Of a stretch of 64,000 bases of DNA, positions 23,953 to 31,248 are shown in pieces (the stretch's first letter is position 1; each line of letters starts with the position of its first letter). The DNA lies in NCBI GenBank assembly GCA_964353855.1, contig CAYGWX010000002.1, forward strand, positions 89,523-153,522, in the 5' to 3' direction. The translations under genes and the position numbers were made by a program. The notes beneath the pieces were generated by a model. The model saw nothing but the letters and a program-made list of their open reading frames with translations, did not search any database and had not been told where the DNA came from. The DNA comes from CAYGWX01 sp964353855 [NCBI: uncultured bacterium] (GTDB lineage: Bacteria > Edwardsbacteria > CAYGWX01).

Positions 23953-25284
23953 ATGAAACGGCTCCTGTTCATCCTTTTATTTTTTTCTGCAAGTGCTTTT
24001 GCCGAGAAGATACCCATTGCGGTGTACGGGGTAGAGCCGCAAGGGATAAACCCCTCCACGGCGGACATCATCGCGGACATCGTACGAAGCAAGCTTCGGG
24101 GCTGCGGCCGGTTCGACTTGATAGAAAAGTCCAAGATGGAGGAAATCCTGAAGCTCCAAGGCTTCCAGCAGACGGGTTGTTCGGAGGCGGAGTGTGCGGC
24201 CAAAGCCGGAAAGATCCTGAACGTAAAAAAGATGGTGGTGGGAGGCCTAGGAAAATTAGGCACGGCCTACCGGCTATCCTTACGGGTAGTGGACGTGGAG
24301 ACGGCGGTGATCGAGGCCGAGGACGAGGAGAAGCAGGTGGTGAAAGAAGAGGACCTGGATCAGCTGGTGCCGCCCTTGGTGACCCGGCTGTGCCCTCGGA
24401 TCAGAATGGCTGGAGTTACGCCCACAGAGACCGGCTCCATGACTGTGACCTCAACGCCCAGCGGAGCCAAGGTCTTTCTGGACGGGGAACTACGCGGGGA
24501 GACGCCCTTAGGCCTGTCCGATCTCCCGGCCGGCGGGCATCAGCTTGTAGTGACCAAGGATAGGTATTCCGACTACGTGGAGACAGTGGCCGTCTCTAAG
24601 GGGGAGAAGAAAATGATCTCCGTAAGTTTGAACCCTCAGGCCGGAAGCCTACGTATCTTTTCCAAGCCGGTGGGCGCTAACGTGCAGGTTGATGGAGAAA
24701 AGCGCGGAGTGACAAACAAAGATGGGCTCTTGGTTTCAGGGTTAAGTGCTGGGGAACATCAGGTGCGGTTCACCCGGGAGGGGTGCGAGGCCTACGGAAC
24801 CTCGGGCCTGGTGGAACCGAATCTCGTGAAAGAAGTCCGAGCCTCCTTGGTAGTTCTGGAGGTGCCTGGGAAGAAAAACGCAGGGATGGCCTTCGCCTTA
24901 TCTGCGCTGTTGCCCGGCTTAGGTCAGTACTACAATGGAGAGCCCCTCAAAGGCGTCATTCAAGAAGCGCTGTTCTTTGGCGGATTTGTTGTTGCGGCGT
25001 CAGCGGGCATCGGTGACCAGAAGATCTTTGACCCGGTCCGGAATGACTCCACGAACAAAACCACAACTACCGGCTATCTCCCCATGGGGCTTATTTTTAG
25101 TGAGGTGGGCTGGATGTGGTCTTGGATCGATGCCCCCCTCTCGGCGAATAGAATAAACAAACAGAAGCTCAAGGAGCTGAGAGAGGGACATCTCTTCGAA
25201 TACCGAAGTGAACGTTACGCTCTGGGCGTGGACTTGGTCCCCCGAAGAAGAGGATTAGAGGCCAGAGCCAGCCTACATTTTTAG
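23953..25284 (+). CDS. Exported protein: CsgG/TolB-N-like, two PEGA domains and a DUF5683 membrane end
   Basis: 443 residues, ATG after AGGAGGACTTC. Signal peptide 1-17. Residues about 18-150 resemble the nucleotide-free alpha/beta domain of CsgG/TolB-N proteins (IPIAVYGVEP, DIIADIVRSKLRGCGRFDLIEKSKMEEIL, MVVGGLGKLGTAYRLSLRVVDVET in parts). Two PEGA modules follow (TVTSTPSGAKVFLDGELRGETPL at about 163; LRIFSKPVGANVQVDGEKRG at about 232). At about 310-345 AFALSALLPGLGQYYNGEPLKG starts a DUF5683-type membrane hairpin. PEGA modules are surface or envelope beta-sandwiches. The protein probably links an envelope assembly to the membrane; the partner is unknown. Confidence 0.75.
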   Translation: MKRLLFILLFFSASAFAEKIPIAVYGVEPQGINPSTADIIADIVRSKLRGCGRFDLIEKSKMEEILKLQGFQQTGCSEAECAAKAGKILNVKKMVVGGLGKLGTAYRLSLRVVDVETAVIEAEDEEKQVVKEEDLDQLVPPLVTRLCPRIRMAGVTPTETGSMTVTSTPSGAKVFLDGELRGETPLGLSDLPAGGHQLVVTKDRYSDYVETVAVSKGEKKMISVSLNPQAGSLRIFSKPVGANVQVDGEKRGVTNKDGLLVSGLSAGEHQVRFTREGCEAYGTSGLVEPNLVKEVRASLVVLEVPGKKNAGMAFALSALLPGLGQYYNGEPLKGVIQEALFFGGFVVAASAGIGDQKIFDPVRNDSTNKTTTTGYLPMGLIFSEVGWMWSWIDAPLSANRINKQKLKELREGHLFEYRSERYALGVDLVPRRRGLEARASLHF

Positions 25285-25358
25285 CAGATTACCCTGCGGA
25301 CTTCTTCACTTTAAACGCGGTTGCGTAAACGCCTGGCTACTTTTTACTTTAAGACCCC

Positions 25359-25387
25359 TTGACAAAACCGGGAAATCCTGTTAAAGT
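25359..25387 (+). promoter_or_regulatory. Promoter of the LPP20/FlgT/CsgG/FecR operon
   Basis: TTGACA (25359-25364), 17 bp, TAAAGT (25382-25387). The message would begin near 25395 and carry a leader of about 170 nt. Confidence 0.65.
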
Positions 25388-25394
25388 TAAAAGG

Positions 25395-25565
25395 AAGAAA
25401 ACAAGCCATCTTGGACAAAACGATGTCCGTCCTGTCTTCGGAGGGGACGGATGCTTTTCTCAGAGGTCCTTCAAAGGAGGTGATTTTTTAAAAGGAAGGT
25501 CGTTTCTTAAGGCAACGAACGTGCGCTGAAAAGCTGAACCCTTACACAGGAGGTTAAAAAGCGGT
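25395..25565 (+). promoter_or_regulatory. Long structured leader of the envelope operon, no known riboswitch recognised
   Basis: TCCGTCC (25426-25432 region) can pair with GGGACGGA about 10 nt later, closing a TCTTCGGA loop. Two further purine-rich ribosome-like sites follow, AAAGGAGGTGATTTTTT and CAGGAGGTTAAAAA; only the second precedes a start codon. I could not match it to a named riboswitch. Confidence 0.35.
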
Positions 25566-26459
25566 ATGTTTAGGCGGTACTTCGCCATCGGAATCTCAAT
25601 GGTGGCACTGGCGATCCTTATGCTTCTTCCTGGCCGGGCCCCGGCCCAGATCGAGGGGATCGTGGACCGGATCGCGGAGATGGGAGCGGAAGTGGACTGG
25701 ACCGACATGGAGATCATCATCCGGGGCATCGGCGCCCCGCCCACCAACGTAAGCCCGGCCCAGAGGAGGCCCATGGCAATTCGGGCCGCCAAGGCCGATG
25801 CGCTGCGGAACCTGTTGGAGGTCACCAAGGGGGTTGAAGTCAGCTCCGAAACCACGGTGGAAAGCGCCATCGTAACCAGCGATGTCATCCGCACCAAGGT
25901 GAACGGGCTCGTGCAGGGCGCTCGGGTGGACCGGACGAAGTACATGTCCGATGGCTCGGTGGAGGTCTACCTTAAGATGCTCATGGACGGAGAGCTGATG
26001 GATGTCGTGATCCCGGATACGGAGTGGAAGGTTCCGAAGGTAGAGCCGGTGAGCACCGGAGGCACGCCGCCTCCGCCCCCTCCGCCTCCGCCTCCGCCCC
26101 CTCCGCCCAAGCCCGGGGAGCCCACGGGCCTGATCGTGGACTGCCGGGGACTCAAGGTCAAGCCGGCCCTGGCCCCGAACATCGTCTCGGAAACGGGCGA
26201 GAACCTGTACGGGACGGAGTTCCTTTCCGAAGAGATCGGGGACAAGGAAGGCATCGTCTGGTACTGCAAGTCCTTGGACCAGGCCAAGATCAACAAGGAC
26301 CGCTTGGGCACAAACCCGATGATCGTGAGGGCGGTCAAAGCTCAGGGCAAGAACATGTGCGACGTGGTCGTTCCCAAGGACGCCGCGGACAAGCTGAAGG
26401 CCATCGGCCAGAATATGAGCTTTCTGGACGAGTGCAATGTCGCCTTCGTGATCGACTGA
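25566..26459 (+). CDS. Exported LPP20/FlgT-N-like protein with polyproline tract
   Basis: 297 residues, signal peptide ending APAQ (about 28). Residues about 60-155 show the LPP20 pattern: MAIRAAKADALRNLLEVTKG, then VYLKMLMDGELMDVV. In Vibrio FlgT, a flagellar H-ring protein, a domain of this fold lies at the N-terminus. A run of 14 prolines (about 169-182) then separates a second domain of about 110 residues (GLIVDCRGLKVKPALAPNIV), also found C-terminally in some FlgT/LPP20-type proteins. No lipobox is seen. It is first in an operon with two CsgG/FlgT-like genes and a FecR gene and probably acts in the periplasm. Confidence 0.75.
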   Translation: MFRRYFAIGISMVALAILMLLPGRAPAQIEGIVDRIAEMGAEVDWTDMEIIIRGIGAPPTNVSPAQRRPMAIRAAKADALRNLLEVTKGVEVSSETTVESAIVTSDVIRTKVNGLVQGARVDRTKYMSDGSVEVYLKMLMDGELMDVVIPDTEWKVPKVEPVSTGGTPPPPPPPPPPPPPPKPGEPTGLIVDCRGLKVKPALAPNIVSETGENLYGTEFLSEEIGDKEGIVWYCKSLDQAKINKDRLGTNPMIVRAVKAQGKNMCDVVVPKDAADKLKAIGQNMSFLDECNVAFVID

Positions 26460-26480
26460 GAGCCATAGGGATGTTTTCAT

Positions 26481-26522
26481 GGGAGAGTCCCGTCCCCGTG
26501 TTCAAGGGGGCGGGATTCTCCC
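26481..26522 (+). promoter_or_regulatory. Strong intercistronic hairpin
   Basis: GGGAGAGTCCCGTCCCC (26481-26497) pairs with GGGGGCGGGATTCTCCC (26506-26522) with a few mismatches. No T-run follows, so RNA processing or partial attenuation between gene 1 and gene 2 of the operon is more likely than termination. Confidence 0.6.
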
Positions 26523-26553
26523 TACAGATTGAGCAACCTTTGGGAGCGAAAGC

Positions 26554-27717
26554 ATGAAGAGGTTTCTAATCTTTGGGCTGGTGTGCATGGCGCTGGCCGG
26601 CTGGTTCTCCTGGGCCGTTGCCCAGGACACCGAAACCACCGAGGCCACGGGCATCGGCTCGATCATCGGCGGCGACGTGGCCCACGCCCGGGATGATGCC
26701 ATCAAGGACGCCAAGCGCAACTGCGTGGAGCAGGTCGTGAAGGTGATGGTGACCTCGATGACCGAGGTGAATATGGCCGTGGTCGTGGAGGACCGGATCA
26801 AGACCAACGCCGGGGGCTACATCAAGAGCCACCAGGTCTTGTCCGAGTCCAAGGGCGCGGACGGGCTGACCTACGAGGTCAAGCTGCGGGCCGTGGTCGA
26901 GAAGAGCGACATCAAGGACGACATCGGCGAGCTCCTGGCCAAAAAGGGCAACCCCCGGGTGATGGTGATGATGGAGGAGCAGAACATCGGGGAGAACTAC
27001 TGGCACTGGGGGGTGGACCTGGCTGTGTCCGAGGCAGCCCTGGTGGAGAAGTTCCGCACCAAAGGCTTCCAGGTGGTGGACAAGACCCAGGCCATGAAGA
27101 AGATCACCCGCGAGGCCCTGGAGAGCGCCCTGGAGGGCGATGCCAAGGCGATGGTTGCTCAGGCCTTGAAATACGGGGCCGAGGTGCTGGTAGTGGGCAA
27201 GGCCTTTGCCCGCGAAGCCTCCAAGGCTTCGGAGATTTTGGGCGGGACCGGGATGACCTCCTGCCAGGCCACGGTCCAGGCCCGGGCCCTGAACGCGGAC
27301 GACGCCAAGATTTTAGCATCCAAAACCCAGACAGCCCCGGCGGCGCATATCGACGCCACCACCGGGGGGACGTTGGCCCTGGAGAAGGCCGGGAACCTCC
27401 TGGGGGACTACCTGATCGAGCAGATCCTCAAGGGCTGGGCCTCGACCGCGACCACGGTGACGATGAACGTGCGCGGGGTGACGATCAACGACCGCACGGA
27501 TTTCGAGAAGACCCTGGAGTTCGAGATCCGCGGGATCGAGGGCATCGACCAGCGGGACTTCTCGGGCGGTGTGGCCGAGATGGAGGTCAAGACCTGGCGG
27601 AACGCCAATGACCTGGCCCGCGAGATGAGCGCCAAGACCCTGGAGAAATTCACAATCAACGTCACCAGCACGACGGCGAACACCATCGCCCTGCGGGTGA
27701 CCCGGAAAGGCAAGTAA
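26554..27717 (+). CDS. Exported FlgT-N plus CsgG/FlgT-M-like protein
   Basis: 387 residues, signal peptide ending WAVAQ (about 24). Residues about 30-125 have the LPP20/FlgT-N pattern (GDVAHARDDAIKDAKRNCVEQVVKVMVTSM in parts; YEVKLRAVVEKSDIKDDI). Residues about 130-300 look like the middle domain of FlgT or CsgG: NPRVMVMMEEQ, EKFRTKGFQVVDK, AQALKYGAEVLVVGKAF. The last 80 residues contain VTMNVRGVTIND and LEFEIRGIEGIDQRDFSGGVAEMEV in two strands, suggesting a further alpha/beta repeat. Not a lipoprotein by sequence. Probably a periplasmic ring-type component together with its neighbours. Confidence 0.72.
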   Translation: MKRFLIFGLVCMALAGWFSWAVAQDTETTEATGIGSIIGGDVAHARDDAIKDAKRNCVEQVVKVMVTSMTEVNMAVVVEDRIKTNAGGYIKSHQVLSESKGADGLTYEVKLRAVVEKSDIKDDIGELLAKKGNPRVMVMMEEQNIGENYWHWGVDLAVSEAALVEKFRTKGFQVVDKTQAMKKITREALESALEGDAKAMVAQALKYGAEVLVVGKAFAREASKASEILGGTGMTSCQATVQARALNADDAKILASKTQTAPAAHIDATTGGTLALEKAGNLLGDYLIEQILKGWASTATTVTMNVRGVTINDRTDFEKTLEFEIRGIEGIDQRDFSGGVAEMEVKTWRNANDLAREMSAKTLEKFTINVTSTTANTIALRVTRKGK

Positions 27718-27755
27718 TCTAACACCAAACTACCGTACAAGGAGGGAGACGGAAC

Positions 27756-28673
27756 ATGAGGAAGTTCGTGGTGCTGTTGGCCTGCGTGATGATCGCTCTT
27801 CCCAGCCTGGTCCTGGCCCAGGACAAGGTCGGGGGCGGCCTGAAGAAGCGAGTGGCCGTAATGGATTTCGAGGACAAAACCGGGCACGGTTCCTGGCAGC
27901 TCGGGAGCGGGATGGCGGACAAGCTCGCCACGGCACTGGTCAAGTCCGGGCGCTTCATCGTGATCGAGCGGGAGCAATTGAAGAAGCTCATGCAGGAGCA
28001 GGCCCTGGGCATGACCGGTGCCGTCAGCGCCGGGACCGCGGCCACGGTCGGCCGCCTGGCCGGAGTGGAGCTCATGGTCACGGGCAGCGTGAATGAGTTC
28101 GGTCAGAAAGAGGGCAAGATCGGCGGTGGTGGCGGTGGAGGCAGGTTTGGCGGGCTCCGCGGGCTTTCTGTGGAGACCAAGACCGCTCGGGTGGGTTGCT
28201 CGGTCCGGCTGGTGAACACCTCCACGGGCGAGATCGTGGCCGCCGAGGACATCGCCGAGGAGGAGTCCAAAAAGGGCGTGGAGGTGAGCACCAACGACTT
28301 CGATTTCGCCAACACCTCGAACTTCGACAACACCCTGGCCGGCAAGGCGATGGGCAAGTCCATCGCCAAGGCCATCGACGTGATCGCCAAGGCCATGGAT
28401 AAGCTGCCCTGGACCGGCCGGATCCTGAAGGACAACGGGGACGGCACGGTGCTCGTCCGCCCGGGGACCGACGGCGGGGTCAAGATCGGCGACACCTTCA
28501 CGATTTACAGCTTGGGCGAGAAGATCACGGACCCCACGACCGGGGAGGAGCTCGGCCAGACCGAGAGCAAGGCCGGGACCGTCACCGTGACCGCGGTGCA
28601 GGAGAAGTTCTCCACGGCCAAGGTTGCAACGGGCAAGGGCTTCAAGGCCGGGGACGCTGTAAGGTTGCAGTAG
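27756..28673 (+). CDS. CsgG/HfaB-family protein with FlgT-C-like end
   Basis: 305 residues, ATG after AAGGAGGGAGACGGAAC. Signal peptide ends VLAQ (about 22); an LLAC at 7-10 is too early for a convincing lipobox. Residues about 30-215 carry the CsgG fold: KKRVAVMDFEDKTG, GSGMADKLATALVKSGRFIVIERE in two parts, AGVELMVTGSVNEFG, VRLVNTSTGEIVAAED and AMGKSIAKAIDVIA. A glycine-rich loop (GGGGGGGRFGG) lies where CsgG has its membrane-spanning hairpins. The end (GRILKDNGDGTVLV, GVKIGDTFTIYSLGEKITDP, VTAVQEKFSTAKV) matches FlgT-C. CsgG forms an outer-membrane secretion pore in curli systems; no curli genes are present here. Confidence 0.82.
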   Translation: MRKFVVLLACVMIALPSLVLAQDKVGGGLKKRVAVMDFEDKTGHGSWQLGSGMADKLATALVKSGRFIVIEREQLKKLMQEQALGMTGAVSAGTAATVGRLAGVELMVTGSVNEFGQKEGKIGGGGGGGRFGGLRGLSVETKTARVGCSVRLVNTSTGEIVAAEDIAEEESKKGVEVSTNDFDFANTSNFDNTLAGKAMGKSIAKAIDVIAKAMDKLPWTGRILKDNGDGTVLVRPGTDGGVKIGDTFTIYSLGEKITDPTTGEELGQTESKAGTVTVTAVQEKFSTAKVATGKGFKAGDAVRLQ

Positions 28674-28707
28674 CTCCTGCCGTAACTCTGAACGCAGGGA
28701 GGTTTGA

Positions 28708-29454
28708 ATGAAACGATCCCGATGGATCGGGATAACCGTAGTGCTGGCCCTGGTGGCGGCGCTGCCCGGGGCCCGGATCGGGGCCAAGGGCACGTCCGTG
28801 GCCAAGGTCTCCTTTTTCCTGGGTGCCCTGAAGCTCCAGCCGGCCCAGGCCTCGAACTGGAAGAACGCGGTCCTGAACCAGCCGGTGTACACCGGCGAGA
28901 AGCTCAAGACCGAGGAGAAGGCTCGGGCCGAGATCATGCTCACTACCGGGAGCGTGATGCGGATGGATGAGAACTCCTCCCTGGACGTGTCCAACATGTC
29001 CGGGGGTGGGAAGAACGTCAAAAGCCAGACCAAGGTTTGGTCCGGCAAGGTCTGGGCCAACGTGAACAAGATGGCCAAGGGCTCTTCCTTCGGCTTGGAG
29101 TCCCCGACGGCCGTGGCCGCGGCCCGGGGAACGGTCTACCGGATGACCGTGGGTACGGACAGCACGACTCGGATCCGCGTGTATCAAGGCAAGATCGAGG
29201 TCAAATCCCCGGAAGTCAAGAAGGCCGGGGGCGGCACCGGCAGCGGGCTGAGCGAGGTCAAGGGCCCGTCCGAGGTCAAAGGGCCTTCCGAGGTCTCGAT
29301 GCAACAGTGGACCGAGATCGTGGCCGAGCAGATGGAGATCGTGATCCAAGCCAATGGGCAACGGCTCCCGCCCACCCGGTTCGACTGGGCTGTGGATGCC
29401 CAGGAGGAGTGGGTGAAATGGAATCAGGAGCGCGACAAGCTGCTCAAGCGGTAA
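28708..29454 (+). CDS. Exported FecR-domain protein
   Basis: 248 residues, signal peptide ending about residue 27. The FecR beta-roll is clear: VYTGEKLKTEEKARAEIML, GSVMRMDENSSLDV, VWSGKVWANVN and FGLESPTAVAAARGTVYRM in parts. It is not followed by a sigma factor or TonB receptor, so it is of the stand-alone periplasmic type often seen beside LysM, CsgG or peptidoglycan-binding proteins rather than an iron regulator. SEVKGPSEVKGPSEV (about 187-201) is a triple five-to-six residue repeat. It ends the operon. Confidence 0.85.
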   Translation: MKRSRWIGITVVLALVAALPGARIGAKGTSVAKVSFFLGALKLQPAQASNWKNAVLNQPVYTGEKLKTEEKARAEIMLTTGSVMRMDENSSLDVSNMSGGGKNVKSQTKVWSGKVWANVNKMAKGSSFGLESPTAVAAARGTVYRMTVGTDSTTRIRVYQGKIEVKSPEVKKAGGGTGSGLSEVKGPSEVKGPSEVSMQQWTEIVAEQMEIVIQANGQRLPPTRFDWAVDAQEEWVKWNQERDKLLKR

Positions 29455-29472
29455 GGCCTTTACTCATCTTCC

Positions 29473-29756
29473 GGAGGGATTTCCCTCTCGGACAGGCGGA
29501 CTTCCTTTCGCCGCAGAGGGACATCCCTCCACGGCAGAGGGAGGTCCGCCTTTCGCATCGGGGCTTCCCGCTGTGACAGAGGGGCTTCCCGCTCGGACAC
29601 GGGGTTTCCCTCTCCGGCAGGGGGGCTTCCCTCTCCGGCAGGGGGGCTTCCCTCTCCGGCAGAGGGGCTTCCCTCTCCGACAGAGAGGCTTCCCGTTGCG
29701 ACAGAGGGGTTCCCCAAATGACAGAGGGACTTCCCCCTGTGACAGAGGGAAGAGGG
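29473..29756. repeat. Tandem array of about 13 units of 21 bp
   Basis: Units read GGCTTCCCTCTCCGGCAGGGG in the central, nearly identical copies (about 29605-29690) and decay towards both ends. Because 21 is a multiple of three, frames stay open on both strands. The plus frame would give a heptad GFPLRQR-type repeat and the minus frame EGSPPAG. Neither has a convincing start and ribosome site, so the array is treated as non-coding. It fills the gap after the envelope operon. Confidence 0.9.
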
Positions 29757-29812
29757 TCCGGGATAGGCGTAAGTCATTTTTAAACAAAGAGTTACCCAAG
29801 AAAGGAGGAGTC

Positions 29813-29926
29813 ATGCCGCACTACTACATTCCGGCCCAGGATTCCTTGTTTGAGGCCTGGTTTGTGAACTACCTTCAATATGCGGCGGCCAATGCCGCGG
29901 CCCTGGGCTTGAGTCCCGCCTCCTAG
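29813..29926 (+). CDS. 37-residue ORF, probable N-terminal remnant of a larger surface-protein family
   Basis: ATG follows AAGAAAGGAGGAGTC, a strong ribosome site. The product MPHYYIPAQDSLFEAWFVNY and its continuation LQYAAANAAALGLSPAS look like the first residues of proteins of 150-250 residues that open with Y(I)P..D..F..W..N....AN...LGL. Those proteins are common in candidate phyla and have no known function. It stops where the parent proteins continue, so it may be a truncated gene. A genuine small protein cannot be ruled out. Confidence 0.5.
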   Translation: MPHYYIPAQDSLFEAWFVNYLQYAAANAAALGLSPAS

Positions 29927-29945
29927 AAGAAAGGCGCTTTGAACC

Positions 29946-30203
29946 ATGGAAAATGTAGGGAAAGCTGAAAAAGGAAAGATGCTTGTCGTAGAAGTAAAGT
30001 TTTGGAGGCACAGAGGAGATAGGGATTTAAAGAAACATATAAAAGGAGCAGGTATTGTAGTAGTCAAAAGAAACAAATATCATGGCATTAAAAGGAAGGA
30101 AACGATTTTCTTTAACTCGCTCAACGATGTGCCCAATGCTATTGAAAAAGCCCTAATAAGGCATGAGGTTGTAATCCACTTACAGACGAAACGGACGAAT
30201 TAG
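29946..30203 (+). CDS. Hypothetical small basic protein
   Basis: 85 residues from ATG 29946; an internal ATG at 29979 (MLVVEVKFWRHRGD) would give 74. It is rich in lysine and arginine, with alternating strands (VVEVKFW, GAGIVVVKRN, EVVIHLQTK). No signal peptide or membrane segment. AT-rich compared with the operon before it. I do not recognise a family. Position after the truncated ORF and a repeat array suggests an accessory or decaying region. Confidence 0.5.
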   Translation: MENVGKAEKGKMLVVEVKFWRHRGDRDLKKHIKGAGIVVVKRNKYHGIKRKETIFFNSLNDVPNAIEKALIRHEVVIHLQTKRTN

Positions 30204-30257
30204 TACAAAGAGGGCCGCATGCGGGCAGCCCTGGAAAACCGAAACAACAAACCGAGA

Positions 30258-30280
30258 GTGGGCGGGGCTTCGCCCCACCC
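30258..30280 (+). promoter_or_regulatory. GC-rich hairpin upstream of the 30298 gene
   Basis: GGGCGGGGC (30260-30268), loop TTC, GCCCCACCC (30272-30280) with one mismatch. No T-run; it lies 10-15 nt before the ribosome site GGAAGGAGAGGAG and might shield or space it. Confidence 0.5.
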
Positions 30281-30297
30281 CTAAGGAAGGAGAGGAG

Positions 30298-30813
30298 ATG
30301 ATACGTCGAATGATGCTGTTGATGGCCGCACTCCTAGTTATGAATGGAGTGCTGACGGCAAAGACAAAGGTCTCTTCGGCTGTGCCAGCCCGGGTTGGAG
30401 GGGTTGTTGCCTTTCGAGATGGCAACGATGTGGTTGCTTACTTTTCTCTATACGACAAGAACGACCGTGAAATAGGTGCCAACGGGGCTGTAAACATCAC
30501 CCTTCGGCTGATTTTTGATAATGCTCCAGAAATGTACGTGGACTGTGCGCAGCTTTGTAGGGATAGGATAGTGAAAGCCAAAGAATTTCAGCAAAAAATG
30601 GTCGGTTCCGGCATTTTTCGATCGTCCCGAAAAATCCTCATCGAGCGAAGAAAGTGGGATGAGGTAAAGCAGTCAGGAGACTATGAGGTAGAACTGGGGA
30701 TGGAGGACATGTACATTAAGAACCGACTGAAAAACGGCTGGTCGATGCGGGTGATCATTGAATTTGTGTCCAACGGACAAATATTAACCAACTTTAGTAA
30801 TGTTGATTGGTAG
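30298..30813 (+). CDS. Hypothetical exported protein
   Basis: 171 residues, ATG after GGAAGGAGAGGAG. Residues 1-20 (MIRRMMLLMAALLVMNGVLT) form a signal peptide. The mature part is beta-rich: GGVVAFRDGNDVVAYFSLYD, AVNITLRLIFDN, ILIERRKWDEVKQSGDYEVEL in parts, and SMRVIIEFVSNGQILTNFS. Two cysteines (VDCAQLC) are five residues apart and could form a disulphide. I do not recognise the family. It resembles exported proteins of FCB-type genomes with a fibronectin-like fold, but this is only an impression. Confidence 0.65.
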   Translation: MIRRMMLLMAALLVMNGVLTAKTKVSSAVPARVGGVVAFRDGNDVVAYFSLYDKNDREIGANGAVNITLRLIFDNAPEMYVDCAQLCRDRIVKAKEFQQKMVGSGIFRSSRKILIERRKWDEVKQSGDYEVELGMEDMYIKNRLKNGWSMRVIIEFVSNGQILTNFSNVDW

Positions 30814-30882
30814 GATTAAGGCAACAATAGACAGCGAACATCGCCTTTTTCAATGAATCTTGTGATTCAGACTTTAGGATAA

Positions 30883-31248
30883 ATGGAAGATTTCCGTCTT
30901 GATTCCTGGCCCATGCTCCTGGGCTTCCTCTGGCCGGCCTTGGGCTGGCTCCTGAGTCTCCTGTTTTACGGCTTCGTCGCGGCCCTGGGGTTTCTGGGGC
31001 ACAAACACACGGCGAGCAGAGGCTGGGTGTTCTTGGGGTTCGGAGCCGCAACCGCTTTCGTGGCGACGCTCCCGACCGTCTTTCCCTTTATGATGATGTT
31101 CGCAGCCTCCATGTCGCATTACATAGGACTTCTGTCCGTCGCGCTGGGGGTCCTTGGGCTCTTGAAGCTCGTCGCCGGCATCCTCTTCGCCATCGGCCTA
31201 TTAATTCTATTGAAAGAACACAAGGGCCTCTTTAGGAAGACAACGTGA
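30883..31248 (+). CDS. Small integral membrane protein
   Basis: 121 residues with three to four hydrophobic segments (about 11-37, 47-62, 66-80 and 84-110). No catalytic motif is visible. The stop overlaps the start of the AI-2E family gene by 4 bp, so the two are probably translated together and may work together. ATG at 30883 has only a weak ribosome site (AGGAT). Confidence 0.7.
   Translation: MEDFRLDSWPMLLGFLWPALGWLLSLLFYGFVAALGFLGHKHTASRGWVFLGFGAATAFVATLPTVFPFMMMFAASMSHYIGLLSVALGVLGLLKLVAGILFAIGLLILLKEHKGLFRKTT

Noticed and set aside
25395-25565. c-di-GMP or other riboswitch in the operon leader
   Set aside because: The hairpins do not match the conserved core of any riboswitch I can recall; kept only as an unexplained leader.
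29473-29756. CRISPR array
   Set aside because: Units are contiguous 21-mers without unique spacers and no cas genes are present.
29573-29926. 117-codon frame with GFPLRQR heptads running into the 37-codon ORF
   Set aside because: A 21-bp array keeps every frame open by arithmetic; the strong ribosome site is at 29813, not at the array start.
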